From the NCBI GenBank assembly GCA_033819885.1, contig JAQYUZ010000007.1, positions 478,613-542,612 on the forward strand: 64,000 nt of DNA. Direction: 5' to 3'. The notes beneath the pieces were generated by a model, which had not been told where the DNA came from, did not search any database, and saw nothing but the letters and a program-made list of their open reading frames with translations. This document shows, one piece after another, positions 36,392-48,799 of the stretch. Position 1 is the stretch's first letter; each line of letters starts with the position of its first letter. The stretch is from Microbotryomycetes sp. JL201. Its lineage: Eukaryota > Basidiomycota > Microbotryomycetes. The position numbers were made by a program, and so were the translations under genes.

Positions 36392-36957
36392 CTTGTTTTG
36401 ATTGTTTTATGCGATCGGTTTCGTCGGACGAGGTCTGTGCGTTGGGCGTGACCGGCCTCGTCGCTCGATCGACGCTCGGTCACGTCAAGTTGCGCTCCAC
36501 ACACGACGGCACAAGAGCGCGCTGACCCGCGTCCCGCAATCACCTTGCTCGACACCCGTTTTTTGAACCGAGGCGACTGGTATCTCGAGTCTGCGCACGC
36601 GCGCGGCCCCGTGTTTTGGACGCGCGATAGGACCGGAGGGTAAAGAACCCGTTGCGGCCTCGGACAAAAGGGACCGAAACCCATGTTTAAAACAGACCAA
36701 ACATGTTTTGTAATGCGAAGGAAACGCACTTGTATGGTCAAATTGCCGAGCGCACACACAGCCCAACATGGGTTCCTCTGTTTGGTCATCACGATCATTT
36801 TCAATGATGTGTCGCGGCACACGCGGGCTCGGAAGCAGGTCAAGAATTCATCACGCAAGAGCCAATTCAACGAGACGGTGGCGTGCGATTGCAGGTCGGC
36901 ACGGTTTCAAACGCGAAGAATGAGAATTGTGTAATGATTGACCACTACGCACACCGC
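36392..36957. other. Intergenic region
   Basis: 566 bp between the BED gene start and the stop of the DUF3074 gene, both minus strand. No supported gene. It presumably holds the BED gene promoter. Confidence 0.4.
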
Positions 36958-38108
36958 CTATGCCGCCTTGACTGTCGGTGGCGGTCCCGAGCCCTCATCG
37001 CTCGTGAATCTCAACGTCCGACTGATTGACCTGCTCAAGCCTTGCATCTCTGACGACGCTCGGTGTAGCAGCGATTCGCGCTTGCTTGCTCCTCGTGAGC
37101 GCACGGGCACACCCGTGTGCTTTTCCAGGTACTGAAGAAACGGTGGCACGCTGTCGGCCAAGCTTGCCGCCCTGTCCCGAGGCCGGTCAGCACCGGTGTT
37201 GCATTTGTCGCACGAGCTTTTTGGACTGACATGTGTGACTCGGCCACCCTGACCGGTATCGAGCCTCCGGGCGTCGACCGTGAGCAGCATGACCATTCCG
37301 TTACGAGCTCGCCGTTCTGCCTTGTTCGCTTGATGCGCTCTACGCTGACCAGCCTGCCTCTGACGTGATGTTTGTCTAGCCGGAGTACCTCCGTGTCTCC
37401 TTCGTCGTTGACCGGCAGTGAAACGACCAAAAACTCGTCGTCTGAAACAATGTGAACCGTGACATGGCACAAAAAGCTTCTGTCGGTCGTCGGAAACGGC
37501 AGCGTATACTGCTTGAGAAAGACTGGCAGTAGACCGTCAACCAGTGTACAACAAAGTGGCTTGTGGCGCGGACCGGGCAGGCAAGCAGACTGACCATCTT
37601 GACCTCTGTCATGCACGTGTGCCAAGTTGCTGACGTAGTGCTGCTCTTGAATGGTGTGGTCCAAGCCGAGAAGGGAGTACATGACGTCAAATGGCGCTTG
37701 TTCGTCTGACAGTTTGCTTCGCCTGAGCCACCAGCCAATCCCCTCGTCTGCCGCGTCATTGTGCGATGGTCTATGATCCGGAGCGGACCCGAACCAGCCC
37801 CTGCGCTTGGCAGACGGTGTCGCTGGTGCTTGCTCGGCGTTGTTCGCCGAGATGGATGGCGATGCCGCGACAGACCGAGAACGAACGAGCGTGTGATCCA
37901 AGTGATACGTCTTGACCAGGCCATCGTGCCATGATTTCTCGTGACTCCATCCCGGGTGGTCAAGGATCGCGTGAGCTTCACTGACAAGCTGTGCAGGTCC
38001 GCTTTTGTGCTGAGCCCGAGCTCGGTCCTGGTCCGTGTCGAGTTTGGGCAGGAGCCTCGGCGGCAGCGGATGCAGCGTCAAGTACTCTAGCGTGACAGAT
38101 TCCGGCAT
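36958..38108 (-). CDS. DUF3074 / START-like domain protein
   Basis: Begins MPESVTLEYLTLHPLPPRLL. The body shows GWSHEKSWHDGLVKTYH, GWWLRRSKLSDEQAPFDVMY, TIQEQHYV, KQYTLPFPTTDRSFLCHVTV and VERIKRTRQNGELVTEWSCC. This W/H/E pattern is that of the fungal DUF3074 family, a START-like (lipid-binding-type) fold of unknown role. Two introns: gtcagt...ctgccag near 37550-37650, and gtcagt...gggacag near 37165-37228. The latter leads to SLADSVPPFLQYLEKHTG and a Ser-rich tail ending TVKAA. An upstream in-frame Met (38213) would add ~35 residues. Divergent from the EBP1 gene. Confidence 0.7.
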
Positions 38109-38580
38109 CGTTGGGGACCTTGTCTCGTCGCTTGCTCTGAGCCTCGACAAGAGCCAGAGTCGCGACGTCAGCGACCAAAGTGGGGCCCGAGCTGAGCCCC
38201 TCGAGGGGTCCATGCTGCGCGTACGCGGGAAGTGCCAAGCACAGACAATAGTATCGGGTACAACAAGCTCTCTACGAGACTGGCCCGGTGGCGCAGAAGC
38301 GTTGTCGGGCTTTTCGTCCCCCTGTCTCGCGCGTTCGCAGAAAATGTTGCGGCTTGTGCGTCGCGCGGCAACCCTCATACCACAAACATGGTCAGTTGAC
38401 CCGTGCGCCCGTTGCCATCCGACGATCTGACCGACTGTGGGCTCATTGTATACAGTCTGCCGCCGACGACAAGCCACAAGAGCAACTCGCGCGTGCGTCT
38501 CCACTCGTTGCCCGGCCAGGCTACATGCATGCGACACGGGCACCGCACACACCATCCAGTGTCTTGTGCCCACAAGATTG

Positions 38581-40157
38581 ATGCTCTGGTCGCGGTGCCC
38601 CGTCTTGGCTGCTGCTGCTGCCTGCCTGCCCGTTGCTCGCTCGCTCGTAACCCGCACTGACCAAAAACGCTCGTGTGATGTTGTGCACGTCTGTTCCACA
38701 GTCCCAACCGCCACTCTCGACAAGTACAAGGCTGTGCGTGCTTCAGACTGTATCGTCGTCGGCGGTCGCTGACAGTTTGTCGACTCGCAGGCGGCCCAAG
38801 TCGTGTCGAACGCTCTGCAGGCGCTCGTCCCAAAGCTCGTCGACGGCGCAAATATTGTTGAATTGTGCACCGAAGGCGACAAGCTCGTCGAGGAAGGTAC
38901 CGCAAAGCTCTACAACAAGGTCAAGGGCATTCCAAAGGGTTAGTCTCCAGAGTCACGCGACACGGAGCCAACAAAGCCGCCTAATGCGCTTGACGTTTTG
39001 CCGCAGGTCTTGCGTTCCCGACAACTCTGTCTGTCAACTCTGTTCTCCAAAACTTTTCACCCGTGCCGACCGATACCGAGTCTGAAAAGACTCTCAAGGC
39101 AAACGATGTCGTCAAGGTCGTCGTCGGCGCTCACATTGATGGCTACCCGATCATTGCCGCAGAGACGTGAGGATCGCCTCCCTTTTCTCGTTTTGTACGC
39201 GGCCACAGTCGAGCTGACGCCTTGTTGCGCTAATACAGCGTCGTCGTCTCTCCCCCATCAGAGCCCATCTCGGATGTCCGAGCAAACCTGCTTCAGGCCG
39301 CATACCAGGCCGGCGAAGCCGCCATCCGAGCGGTCAAGCCCGGAAGCAAAAACTGGGAAGTGACTGAAGCCATCAAAAAGGTCTTGGCCGAGTATGAAAC
39401 CGCGGGCATCAAGGGCGTCGAGGGCGTCTTGTCTCACCAAGTCAGTTTCGCATTACATTCTGGTCGTTTTGTCAACGGATCTGACATTTGTTTCCGCTCG
39501 TGCACAGTTTGAGCAAAACAACATCGAGGCCAAGAAGGGCATCGTCGCCGTTCCGTCGCACCAGCAGCGCGCCGACAGCGACAACTCATTCACTTTCGAA
39601 GAGGGCGAAGTGTACGGCTTGAACGTGATTGTCACGAATGGCGACAGCAACAAGTTCAAGACTGCAGACACGTCCCGCACGACCGTCTTTCAAAAGACGA
39701 CGTCGTCGTACGCGCTCAAGATGAAGGCTTCGCGAGCGACGTTTTCAGAGATTTCGAAAAAAGCAGGCAGCTTCCCATTTACGCTGCGCGTGCTTGAGGA
39801 CGAGGTCAAGGCGAGAATGGGCGTGCGCGAGTGCGTCTCGCACGGCTTGCTCAAGAGTTATGACCTCACGTAAGTCAGCGCGTCTCGGTTCCGCCGAATG
39901 ATACTTAAATTGACTTTGAAACGTTCGGTAGCACGACCGAAAAGTCGACAGACTTGACGGCGCAAGCGTTCATCACGTTTGCAGTGACAAAGACGGGCGT
40001 CGCACGCCTGTCTCTGCCCTCGACGTACTTTACTGAAACCAGAGTCAAGAGTGACGTCAACGTGTCTGACGAAGTCAAGACCATGGTTACAAAGTCACTC
40101 AAGCCCAAGCCGACAAAGGCAAAGAAGGCCGCTGCGGCGACAGAGACAAAGGCGTGA
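38581..40157 (+). CDS. EBP1/PA2G4-like protein (MetAP fold)
   Basis: Proliferation-associated 2G4 family: methionine-aminopeptidase fold without activity, implicated in ribosome biogenesis and translation. Support: ATLDKYKAAAQVVSNALQAL, GANIVELCTEGDKLVEEG, KGLAFPTTLSVNSVLQNFSP, DVVKVVVGAHIDGYP, AAYQAGEAAIRAVKPGSKNW, GVEGVLSHQFEQNN, FEEGEVYGLNVIVTNGDS and a Lys-rich C-terminus (KPKPTKAKKAAAA). The metal-ligand residues of true aminopeptidases are not evident. The 5' end is unresolved. ATG 38581 is in frame but gives an odd leader; ATG 38388 followed at once by gtcagt looks like a real first exon but its phase does not match. Confidence 0.78.
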
Positions 40158-40295
40158 GAGGGAGTCACCTAGATAGGGACAAGATTTTTTCGCTCCTTTG
40201 CTAGTCTCCCCCCAAAAGTGCCAATATGAACACACCCCTGAATCAAACAGAGTCACGTTGTGAGGTGTATTTACATGCCTACGCGCGGGCGCGTT

Positions 40296-43200
40296 CTAAG
40301 ATTTGACCACGATGCCTTCTGCGATCGGACTAGTCTTGCCGACTCCTTTAACCCTCTGCAACCATCCTCCGATACCGACGCCTGCGGTACCGTCGCTTCC
40401 GTCACCTCGAGTGACGGCCGCTCGTTTCACGTTTGCTCCGACAGCTTCATGTTGTAGATTGTGCAACAATCCGCCACTGGATCCAGCGGCCGATGCGGTT
40501 GACGAAGCTGGGTAGCTGCAGTAACGGTCGGCAATGTACGACACTGACCAAGTGCCTTCTTGGGACGTCATAATCGAGTAAGTATAGTCCGTAATGCCGC
40601 TGTGCGCGAGTCAACGTCAGCGAGAATGAACGGATAAGGAAGAGCCAAATTGCTTACGTGACAGTATGAGTCTCGAGCACGGTCTTGTCCTTGTATCTGT
40701 CTTGAGGTTTTCGCCTACTGTACGTGAACGAGAACGGGGGCGTGCCTTTGAAACCAAACACAATCTCTGTCTGCTCGCCCTCGCGAATGTCGACAATGAA
40801 CGAGTCGCCCGTAGAAACGGACGCTGTCGGGATCGGATGGACGTGTTTGATGCTGTTCAAATTGGATTATCCTCAGCTCGGCACATGCACGCGCGCACGC
40901 GCTTTGCACAACCAAAATCTGGCCGGGAAACTCACAGGTTAACGTTATTTGATCGACATTGGTCCTGGCCGTGTCCGACCGTCAAGATTTTGAATTTCCC
41001 TGGCTCGGCCGCCAACCTCGAAAACTTGCTTGATTGCAGAGGTACGGTGTGCTGCTTGCCGTTGAACTCGTACTTTACCGTAAACGGTGGCGAACCTTGA
41101 ACGACAAACTCGAGGAAATCACCGACGCACACGTCTACATTGTTTGAGACGGCCGCGATAGAAGCAATCTCGGCGACTTGAATCGTCATGGTCGTCTTGG
41201 CGTCGGCAGACAAAGGCGAGCCGCTCGCGGCTGTGCTGTCCAAAACTCGAACGCACCCGTTAGAGTCGCGAACCTTGACGAGCGTGATGACGTGAGGGAC
41301 GGGCAATTGCAGCTCGTAGGGCAAGTCGACGTGCCACTCGTTCGTCTTGATATCAGTGACGTGGAACGTACGCCCATGGCGCTGACCACTCTCGCGAACT
41401 TGGACGTCGAGCTGGAACGGTGGCGAGCCTTGCAGCTTGACGACCATGTCGTCGCGCGTGCTGGTTCGGGACAAGGTGTCGCTCACGCAAAACGCAGGTG
41501 CAGCACGCGAACTCTGGCTGGCCAAAGGCGCAAATTCAGCTATTGGCAGACCAAGTACATGGTGCTCGAGCCGCATCACGCCCGCTCGACCGCCGTCGGG
41601 GGCGATCAAGCCACTATTGTCGACACCCGTGTACAGCGAGTCGCCAACGCCGACAAAGTCGTACACGTGGTGCCCGGCAGACGCAGTGAACAGCGGCAAT
41701 GTCGTGTGCGAGCTGATGGACGACAAAGTGTGTCTCTCTGGATTCTTGCCGTCCTTTGACAATGTGTAGATGGCGTGGAATGGCGCTTGACCTTGGAAGG
41801 TAAACCCGACCTGGTCGAGAGCGTCTTGACACACCGCCGAGCGGACTAGGCTGCCGTTCTTTGCGAGCTTGCCCACGTCTTTATCAACGCGCAGAGATGG
41901 TCTCGGCAAAGTTTCGACCTTCCAATCAGTCTCGAGCACTTGACCGGGACAAAACTCGTCGCGCACGCTGACAAGGCGATAGACACCCGGCCGGGCGTTG
42001 GCGATTTCGAGGTTGACGTTTTGTTCGCGTGCGACAAATTGCTGCGCTGCAGGCAGATTGTGAGATCCTTCCAGCGGCGGAGGCTGGTATGTGATAGTCC
42101 AAGGCTGCGGAAGTAAGAACTGTGAGCCGAGATGGCGAATCGGGGTAAGCTATACCAGGGCTTACTCCATTGCCAGTCAATCGCAACGGAATTTTGGCCG
42201 TGCCCTTGTCTTTGATAACAGCCGTCCTTGAGCCGTCAAGACCATGAAACTTTGCTGTCGGCTTGGTACGTTGCACTTCGACAACAAGGTCAGCAGCCGT
42301 TGTCAATGGCCGCGTGCAACCGTGGCCGTCTCGAATGCTTTCCAACGAGAGTGAAAACACGCCGCCCCGGTCGGCAATTGGCTGCGGTATTGTGACGTCG
42401 ATGGCAAAAGGTGACGACTTGATGCCGGAGATGACTTGCTTGGGATGACCGAGAATCGAGTATTCGAGCGTCCAGGGACCGGCCCCCTAACGAGCGAAAT
42501 GTTCAGCAGCGGACCACAGTTGAGACGACTTTGACACACCTTGAGCTCGACCTCGGCAGTAAACGTCTCTCCTTCGCAAGCGTGTATTACGCGTCTCTGC
42601 CTGGCATTGCGCCACTGCGCGTCGCTCACGAGTTGCACCGTTTGTCGTAGGCTGTACTGCTTGTCGCCTGGCAATCGCACATCTTTGTAAAAATGATCGT
42701 CGATGCTCGTAAATTTGTATTCCCAGTCTCCTGGACCGGGTTCGAGCCTGATCTCGTCTCGCAAAGACGAAATCGTTTTGCGACGGGCGGACCTACGGGG
42801 CCCGTTGGGCGTGTGCTGGATGAGGTCATAGTTGACGACAAACGGTGGAACTCCATTGAGATGCAGTGCAGCAATGGCACCGACTTCAGACTTGCACACG
42901 TCGTACAGTGGCTCGAATGACGACGCCAGCGTCGGCTGCGGCTGCAGGACAACATTGCACTGCATAGCAACGTCAGTCGGCGGACGAGCACGACGTTGAC
43001 ACCCGAACTCACAAGATTTGGTACAAGTACGAGTCCATCGCACCACTGGCCTTGAACTTTGATGATCTCGTACGTTCCAGCCTCCTCGACTGTCATCCGT
43101 GCTGTCTGGGACGATGTGACGACAGTCCTGACCCAGCTCTTGCCGCTTGAGGCTTCCGGAGAATACTTGACCGTGATTGTCCACGATTGCTGTCCGCTCG

Positions 43201-44948
43201 CGCGCAAGTCTTGCTCGATGCCCGTTAGGCGCATCTCTAGCGTCGCCTTGCTTCGGTGCAACAGCTTGACATCTTGGCCGCGCCCACATTGCCCGGCAAA
43301 GGCAACTTCTGGAGGTCGGTGCACGACGAAGGATCGTGTTGCGACTGCCCCATTAACAAGAACGTCGGGCGTTCTCGCGTGAACTGCGTGATGCACGAGC
43401 GCGCCAAGCTTGAACTCTTTCGAGCCGACATGCGCGCGTGTGCTGTCCTTGACGAATTTGACGTCGTTGCCCGCGCCATCGATGACTCTGTCGAGAGTAA
43501 ATGTCGTTCTGCCCGGCCTGGTCAAGCTGACATTGAACGGTACGTCGACCACAGAATCGACAGTCGCGGCCGGGCCGAGAGCAATCGCGTCGAGACCGCT
43601 CTGCCTGCTAGGGCCGTGTTCTCCCTCGCGAGAGTGCCATTTGACCGTCAAAGGTTCTTGTCCGCTAACTGCCAACTCGAGCGAGACCGATCCGGTCAAG
43701 CCGTTTGCGACGCACATGTGCGACTCTTGTTCGTGTTGATCGAGCCGGAACCCCGCTCGAGGGCAAGGATAGACTGTCGCGTCTGCGTCTGTGGACGGCC
43801 GGCCCGGTGTAGGTGCGGATGCGCGTCGACGCCTGATTCGAACGGGGTTGCCCTCGTGATCGGTGACTGATTCAAGGCGAATTGCGCCTGGTTTGTCGAC
43901 AGAAAGGTAATACAATGTCTCTGTCGGGGAGAGATTGAACGGATCGGACGATTCGCGCGCGGCGCTCGGCAGCTGGTGGCGAGGTGCTGCGCTCGAAGAG
44001 GCCGCCGGGACGACGGCCCAGGACGGAAGACCCTCGTCATCCGAGTCGCGAGGTGAAGCGTGCGCGTTTGCGTGTCTCGCGGGTTTTTGCAGCTCCGACA
44101 CGGGCACAGTGATCCGTCGACTCGAGCTCGGATCTGACAAGCTCGCGAGGGTATACGTCAATTGCGTCGGCGACGTGTTGTTGACAATGAAAGGTATCAG
44201 AACGGGCTCTGGCGCCGTTGAGGTGACGCAGTAGCTCGTGGATGGTATCGGGTTGAGCAAAGCGGTTCTGCAAGACCAAAGTCAGCCCGAGCCCCAACTT
44301 CGTCTTGGGCGACTAACGAGACTGCGAGGATGTGGACCGTGTATTGTCCGCCAAGGTGTGACCTGTCTGAGCCTCTGACGGCCGCCAGTTTTGTAGACTG
44401 CTCGGCGGTCGAAAGGTAAGTGACGACGGCCGATTTGATAAACGTCGGCAGCAGCATCGACGGCGTGAGCTGTAAGTATAGATGCTCGTCAGTAGATTTA
44501 TTCCGTGTTTGTCGAGGTTACGACTTGCTGTCCACTGTCCAAACATGATCCAATCGACGACTGCAAACGCTACCCTGAGCGTCAAAAGGCCGCGCCAGCC
44601 CCAGTCGAGCCTTGGTACGCGCAGCATGCTAACGCATTGGATCACGAGCCAGTCGATGGCGATCCACTTGACGAGCGTGGCATTGAATGCGCCGACGCTG
44701 GAGGCGTCACCGACAGACGACGCTGCTGACGCCGAATAGTCCACGCCCGACACCAGATCTGACAATTTGACCGCTTGAACGAGCACGAACGCGGCAAACA
44801 GCCATACGCGCTGGTCTGCCGGGTCGACAAGCTCGGGCGAGATGACAGGCGCGCGCGGCGACGGCCGTGCGCTCGTCGATACAGGCGCATCTGGTGGACG
44901 TTGACCTTGTGGCCGCGATTGCAGGCCGCCGGGCGACTTGTCGGCCAT
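40296..44948 (-). CDS. POM152: Nuclear pore membrane protein POM152
   Basis: Transmembrane ring nucleoporin. The N-terminal part (MADKSPGG, then WLFAAFVLVQAVKLSDLVSG, WIAIDWLVIQCVSML, LTLRVAFAVVDWIMFG) holds the membrane segments. The lumenal part is a series of Ig/cadherin-like repeats marked by recurring PPF motifs (VPPFVVNYDL, SPPFQLDVQV, SPPFTVKYEF, TPPFSFTYS), each preceded by a short polar turn. About 1,300 residues after splicing, as expected for the family. About eight introns. The one at 44470-44528 has a GC donor (GCAAGT), required to read FGQWT-LTPSMLLPTF. Confidence 0.88.
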
Positions 44949-45206
44949 TCGCGCTCGGCGAAAAGCGAGACACGGACGAAAGTCGACCGCTGCTCGCGCG
45001 CGCCCGCACGACACCAGACCCTCTTGCGAGGAGATGATTTCTGAGCCGCCTTTGCTCCCCGTAACTCGGCACTGACGCTTTGCTCTCTCTCTTTCTCTCT
45101 CTAGCTGACTGCGGAACAAGGAAACCCTTTGGGCACGTGACCTTTGCGCAGTCGTCCTACTTCGGACATTGTCAAGCGCGACGACACTGCTTCACTCGTA
45201 CTAGCA

Positions 45207-46504
45207 ATGGGATCCATGCCAGAAGGCACGACGACGCTGCTGGATGCTCTGCAGCGCACGACGCGCGTCGATTATGATGGCAACGACGCCAACCTGGTCA
45301 AGCTGTTTGCGCCACACACGTTTACAGACATGACCTCGAACCAGGTCAGTGGCAGTGTATACCGGTCGCTTGACGTTGCTGAATCGCGCCGCTCAAGGCC
45401 ATTGTCTACGGCGAGCTGGCAAAGGAACATCACAAAGATATTCTCGCACAGTCGTGCTTGCAGGCGCAACTGCTAGTCGAGCAGGGTCAGCCAGGCGCAA
45501 AGAATCGTGATATTGCCGCTGTTGCGGTAGACTTGGCGGTCAGTGTCTGTTCGGTCGACTGTCGTGCGCGCAGCCCCGGAGCGCACGGGCCGCTGCCGTC
45601 GCTCGAGCGTGCATGAGTCGACGAAAGGCTGAAGCGCGTACGCACTCACTGCAGGGAATCACGCTTGCAACTCGCATCCTGCCCTTTTTGAAACCTCACG
45701 GACTCGTGCACGCGCAAACGTCGGTGGCCGCCGCAAACTCTGTCGACCAAACGGTCGCTCACGGCCTTGCCCTTGTGCATTTGTTTGAGCTCTGCGGAGT
45801 TCCGAAGGATCGGGTCTGCTTAAAGGTCCCGGCGACAGTCGCTGGACTGCAAGCATGCGCGCGACTCGAGCGCGAGGGCATCAACACGCTGGCGACCATT
45901 GTCTTTACGATCGAGCAAGCGCTCGCCGGCGCTAGCGCAAACTGCAGATATGTTGCCGCATATGTCAACCCTCTGCACGTGCACTTCAAGCCGGGATCGC
46001 ACATTGAACTGGGTTTGCACGGCTTGCCAGGATGGAACGTGTTGACTGTCGCGCAGCAAACTTTTACAAAGCGTCAAGTTTCGCGCACGCAAATGATGGC
46101 CGCCAGGTAAGTCTGCAAGCAGCTGAGCGCCCAAGCTGTCCGTTGACGATTCTATCTCGGGCAGCCTTGTCACCGTCACCGAGGCTGCGTCCTTGGCTGG
46201 TCTCTCGTGCTCGACCATCTCGCCGGCTCTGCTCGCCTTGTGCCAGTCCACGCCTCTCACTCCTCAGCTCGAAGCTCAAATCAAAGAGTCCCAAAAACGG
46301 TACTCGTCGGCCGAACCGGCAAGCGACAGCCTTGATTGCAATGTCGAATCGGACGTTGGCGTCACGACCGTACGCAACGCGATCGAGAATGACGAACGCG
46401 TCAAAGCGCTCGTCAAAGAAGCTCTCGACATTTTTGGACAGTTTGAGATGGACTTGATGGCCATGGCAAGGGACTGCTTGAGCAAGATTGGGGAGGGACA
46501 CTGA
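45207..46504 (+). CDS. Transaldolase-family protein
   Basis: TIM-barrel transaldolase of the pentose phosphate pathway or a fungal paralogue of it. Support: TTTLLDALQRTTRVDYD, AIVYGELAKEHHKDILAQSC, AAVAVDLAG, ITLATRILPFLKPHGLVHAQ, RVCLKVPATVAGLQACARLE (the Lys of KVPAT is the Schiff-base residue), INTLATIVFTIEQAL, and YVAAYVNPLHVHFKPG. The wording differs from canonical TAL1 (the TNPSL strand is not visible), so this looks like the transaldolase-like branch rather than the main enzyme. Introns begin gtcagt and gtaagt. Convergent with MOCS1, with 82 bp between stops; divergent from POM152. Confidence 0.75.
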
Positions 46505-46586
46505 GCCTTAGAACGGGTGCGTTTTGATTTCGGGTTAGCGACGGTTGGACGGTTTGCATGGAATTACAAAGGGGATGTTTGAGCAG

Positions 46587-48799
46587 CTACCTGCCTGAAT
46601 CGGCTCGTCTCGTCCAATCGCCACTCTTGCCACCTTTTTTGCTCTCGACGTACACGTCACCTATTCGCGCCTCTTGCCCCGCAACAGCCTTGACCATGTC
46701 CCACACAGTCAACAAGCCAACGCTGACGCTTGTCAATGCTTCCATCTCGACACCCGTCTGACCTCGACACTCTACCGTCGCTCGAATCTGAACAGCTAAG
46801 CGATCAACGATGGGTGTCAGGTCGACCTTGATGGACGTCAACATGAGTGGGTGACACAACGGAATCAAAGCGGATGTTGATTTGGCAGCCATGATTGCGG
46901 CTAGTTGAGCTGTCGTCAACACGTCTCCCTTTTTCGTGTGCATCTTCAAAGGTCGAGACGCAGGCTCTGCGTCCGAGACTGGCGATGAAAACTCGATCAA
47001 GTCGAACGCGTCCTTGTTGAGAAAGATTGTACCGACGGCTGTGGCCGTTCGCGTCGTGACGCCCTTGTCCGAGACTGACACCATTGACGGCCTGCCCGTG
47101 GTCGGATCTGTATGCGTGAGACGTTGCGGCTTTGCAGAGGAGTACGCTCGAGCAAAAAGAGGCGCATGTCGATTTTTCGGCAGCCAAGGCAAGACGCTCT
47201 GTGACTGACGTCCTGTCGTTCGCGCAAGACTTGGTGAGCAGTTGCGTCTGGACGGACAAGCGAGCTCACCTGTTGACGGCCAGGGAAAGCAAAGTAAGCA
47301 CCGGCTCAGAAGGCGTCAACCGCCGATGCCGACCATTGGACCCATCTTGCCTTTTTCCTTGATCCCTTGAGCGCCACCGAGTCCGTTGTGCGCAAAGTGC
47401 TTGCCCAAAACGGCTCGCCCGACTTGGTGCATCAGCTTGTCGTCCGTGCACGTTGGGTCACGCAGCAAGGGCCGCAGAGCCAAGACGGGTGGTCCAAACA
47501 GGCAGACCTGTTCGAGTGCAAAGTGTCAGATTTTGTTGTCAAATTGACCTCTGTGGCTCACCTTGACGCCGCCGTCGGGGCCGACACGCAATCGCGAACA
47601 TTCGCCGCAGAAATGATTCGACATGGAAGAAATGAAACCGATCGTGCCTTTGAAGCCGGGAACCTTCCACGACCTCGTCGTATCGCTCTTGGGATCAATC
47701 AGCTTGTGCAGGCCCGGATATCTTGTTTGCAACCGATTGACGAGCGTTGACGACGGCACAAGCTTTTCTGTTGACCATTTGTTGTCTTCGAATGGCATAT
47801 ATTCGATCATGCGTACGGTGATGTCCCGTTCGCGAGTCATTTCGACAAAGTCGGCCACTTCCATGTCGTTCACGCCTGTGGTCGACTCGTTTCAGCGACG
47901 AGACGAGGAGGCTGGTGTCAGACTGACCTCTGATGACGACAACATTGATTTTGAGCCTCAAGCCTGCATCTTTGAGCGACATGGCCGTTTCTATCGAGTC
48001 CAACACGGCCTGAAAGCCTCGTCGTCGCGTCATGATCTCGTACTTGAACGGGTCGAGCGTGTCGAGAGAAATGTTGAGGTGCGTGAGGCCTGCATTGACG
48101 AGGGCGGGCAGCTTGCGCTTGAGAGCGATGCCGTTCGAAGTCATACCGAGAGACGCGAGCGGGAGTCGGCCAAGACGAGCTGACGAGTATGCCGTTAGCT
48201 CAAAGTCCTGTTCACCATGGGCCTTTGCACTTGCCAACAATGTCGATCAAGTCCTTTCGTACGGTCGGCTCGCCACCGGTCAGTCGGATCTTTGTCACGC
48301 CGTTCGAGACAAACATTTTGGCCGTGCGTTCAATCTCGTCGGCCGTGAGCAGATTGTCTTGTGGCAGTAAAGGCACGCCTTGTTCTGGCATGCAGTAGGT
48401 GCCTAGAGGGGGAATAATTAGCTTGCGCGCTCTCGGCCACGACCCGCAGGCACGCGACTAACATCGCAGGTTGCATTTTTCAGTCAGACTGATCCTGAGA
48501 TAATCGTGTTGCCGGCCAAACGAGTCTACAAGGTGTGCCGACACGTTCGCCGGTCCTCGAGTCTGGTCGACCCGACGAATCCGGAGCTGGACCTGTCGAG
48601 GACGGATCAGAAGCAAGTTGAATCGGTCATGTCGCTGCTGACTGACCTTGTCTCGCAGCGTAGAAGCCGGGATGGCAACAGGCGTCGGTATCTGCGCGCT
48701 CGAGCCGCCGCTGTACGACCGGCGCACGAGCGCCGACGATGCTAGAGATTGCGCCGTCCACGCTGAAAGCTGCACTTGTGTCTGCAAGCGCGCTCGCAT
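46587..48799 (-). CDS. Molybdenum cofactor synthesis MOCS1 locus (MoaA + MoaC)
   Basis: Makes cyclic pyranopterin phosphate from GTP. The MoaA part starts [14 protein letters not shown] (mitochondrial-type, RRSYSG). It then has [20 protein letters not shown] spliced to TYCMPEQGV (radical-SAM CxxxCxxC), [55 protein letters not shown] for the second cluster, and the C-terminal tail [13 protein letters not shown] (47316-47318) follows directly, and the same frame then stays open into Moa[69 protein letters not shown] intron lies at 48180-48234 (GCAAGT). See the optional intron at 47270-47320. Coordinates span both products. Confidence 0.9.
47270..47320 (-). other. Optional intron that would remove the MoaA stop codon
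   Basis: 51 nt, minus strand. Donor gttgac follows ATCGGCG of the Gly-Gly tail; the acceptor is gtcaacag. Splicing joins GIG-G to ELACPSRRN and on into MoaC in frame; retention ends MoaA at GG-stop. The donor is weak, as expected of an optional intron. The alternative is readthrough of TGA in a TGA-C context. Confidence 0.55.

Noticed and set aside
37035-38882. 615-codon frame extending the DUF3074 gene at both ends
   Set aside because: The upstream part is antisense to the EBP1 gene and has no family similarity. The downstream part ignores an intron (near 37165-37228) that is needed to reach the conserved C-terminus.
42626-44260. The 544-codon single frame in POM152 taken as a complete protein
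   Set aside because: It is only one large exon. N-terminal membrane segments and further Ig-like repeats are joined to it by introns on both sides.
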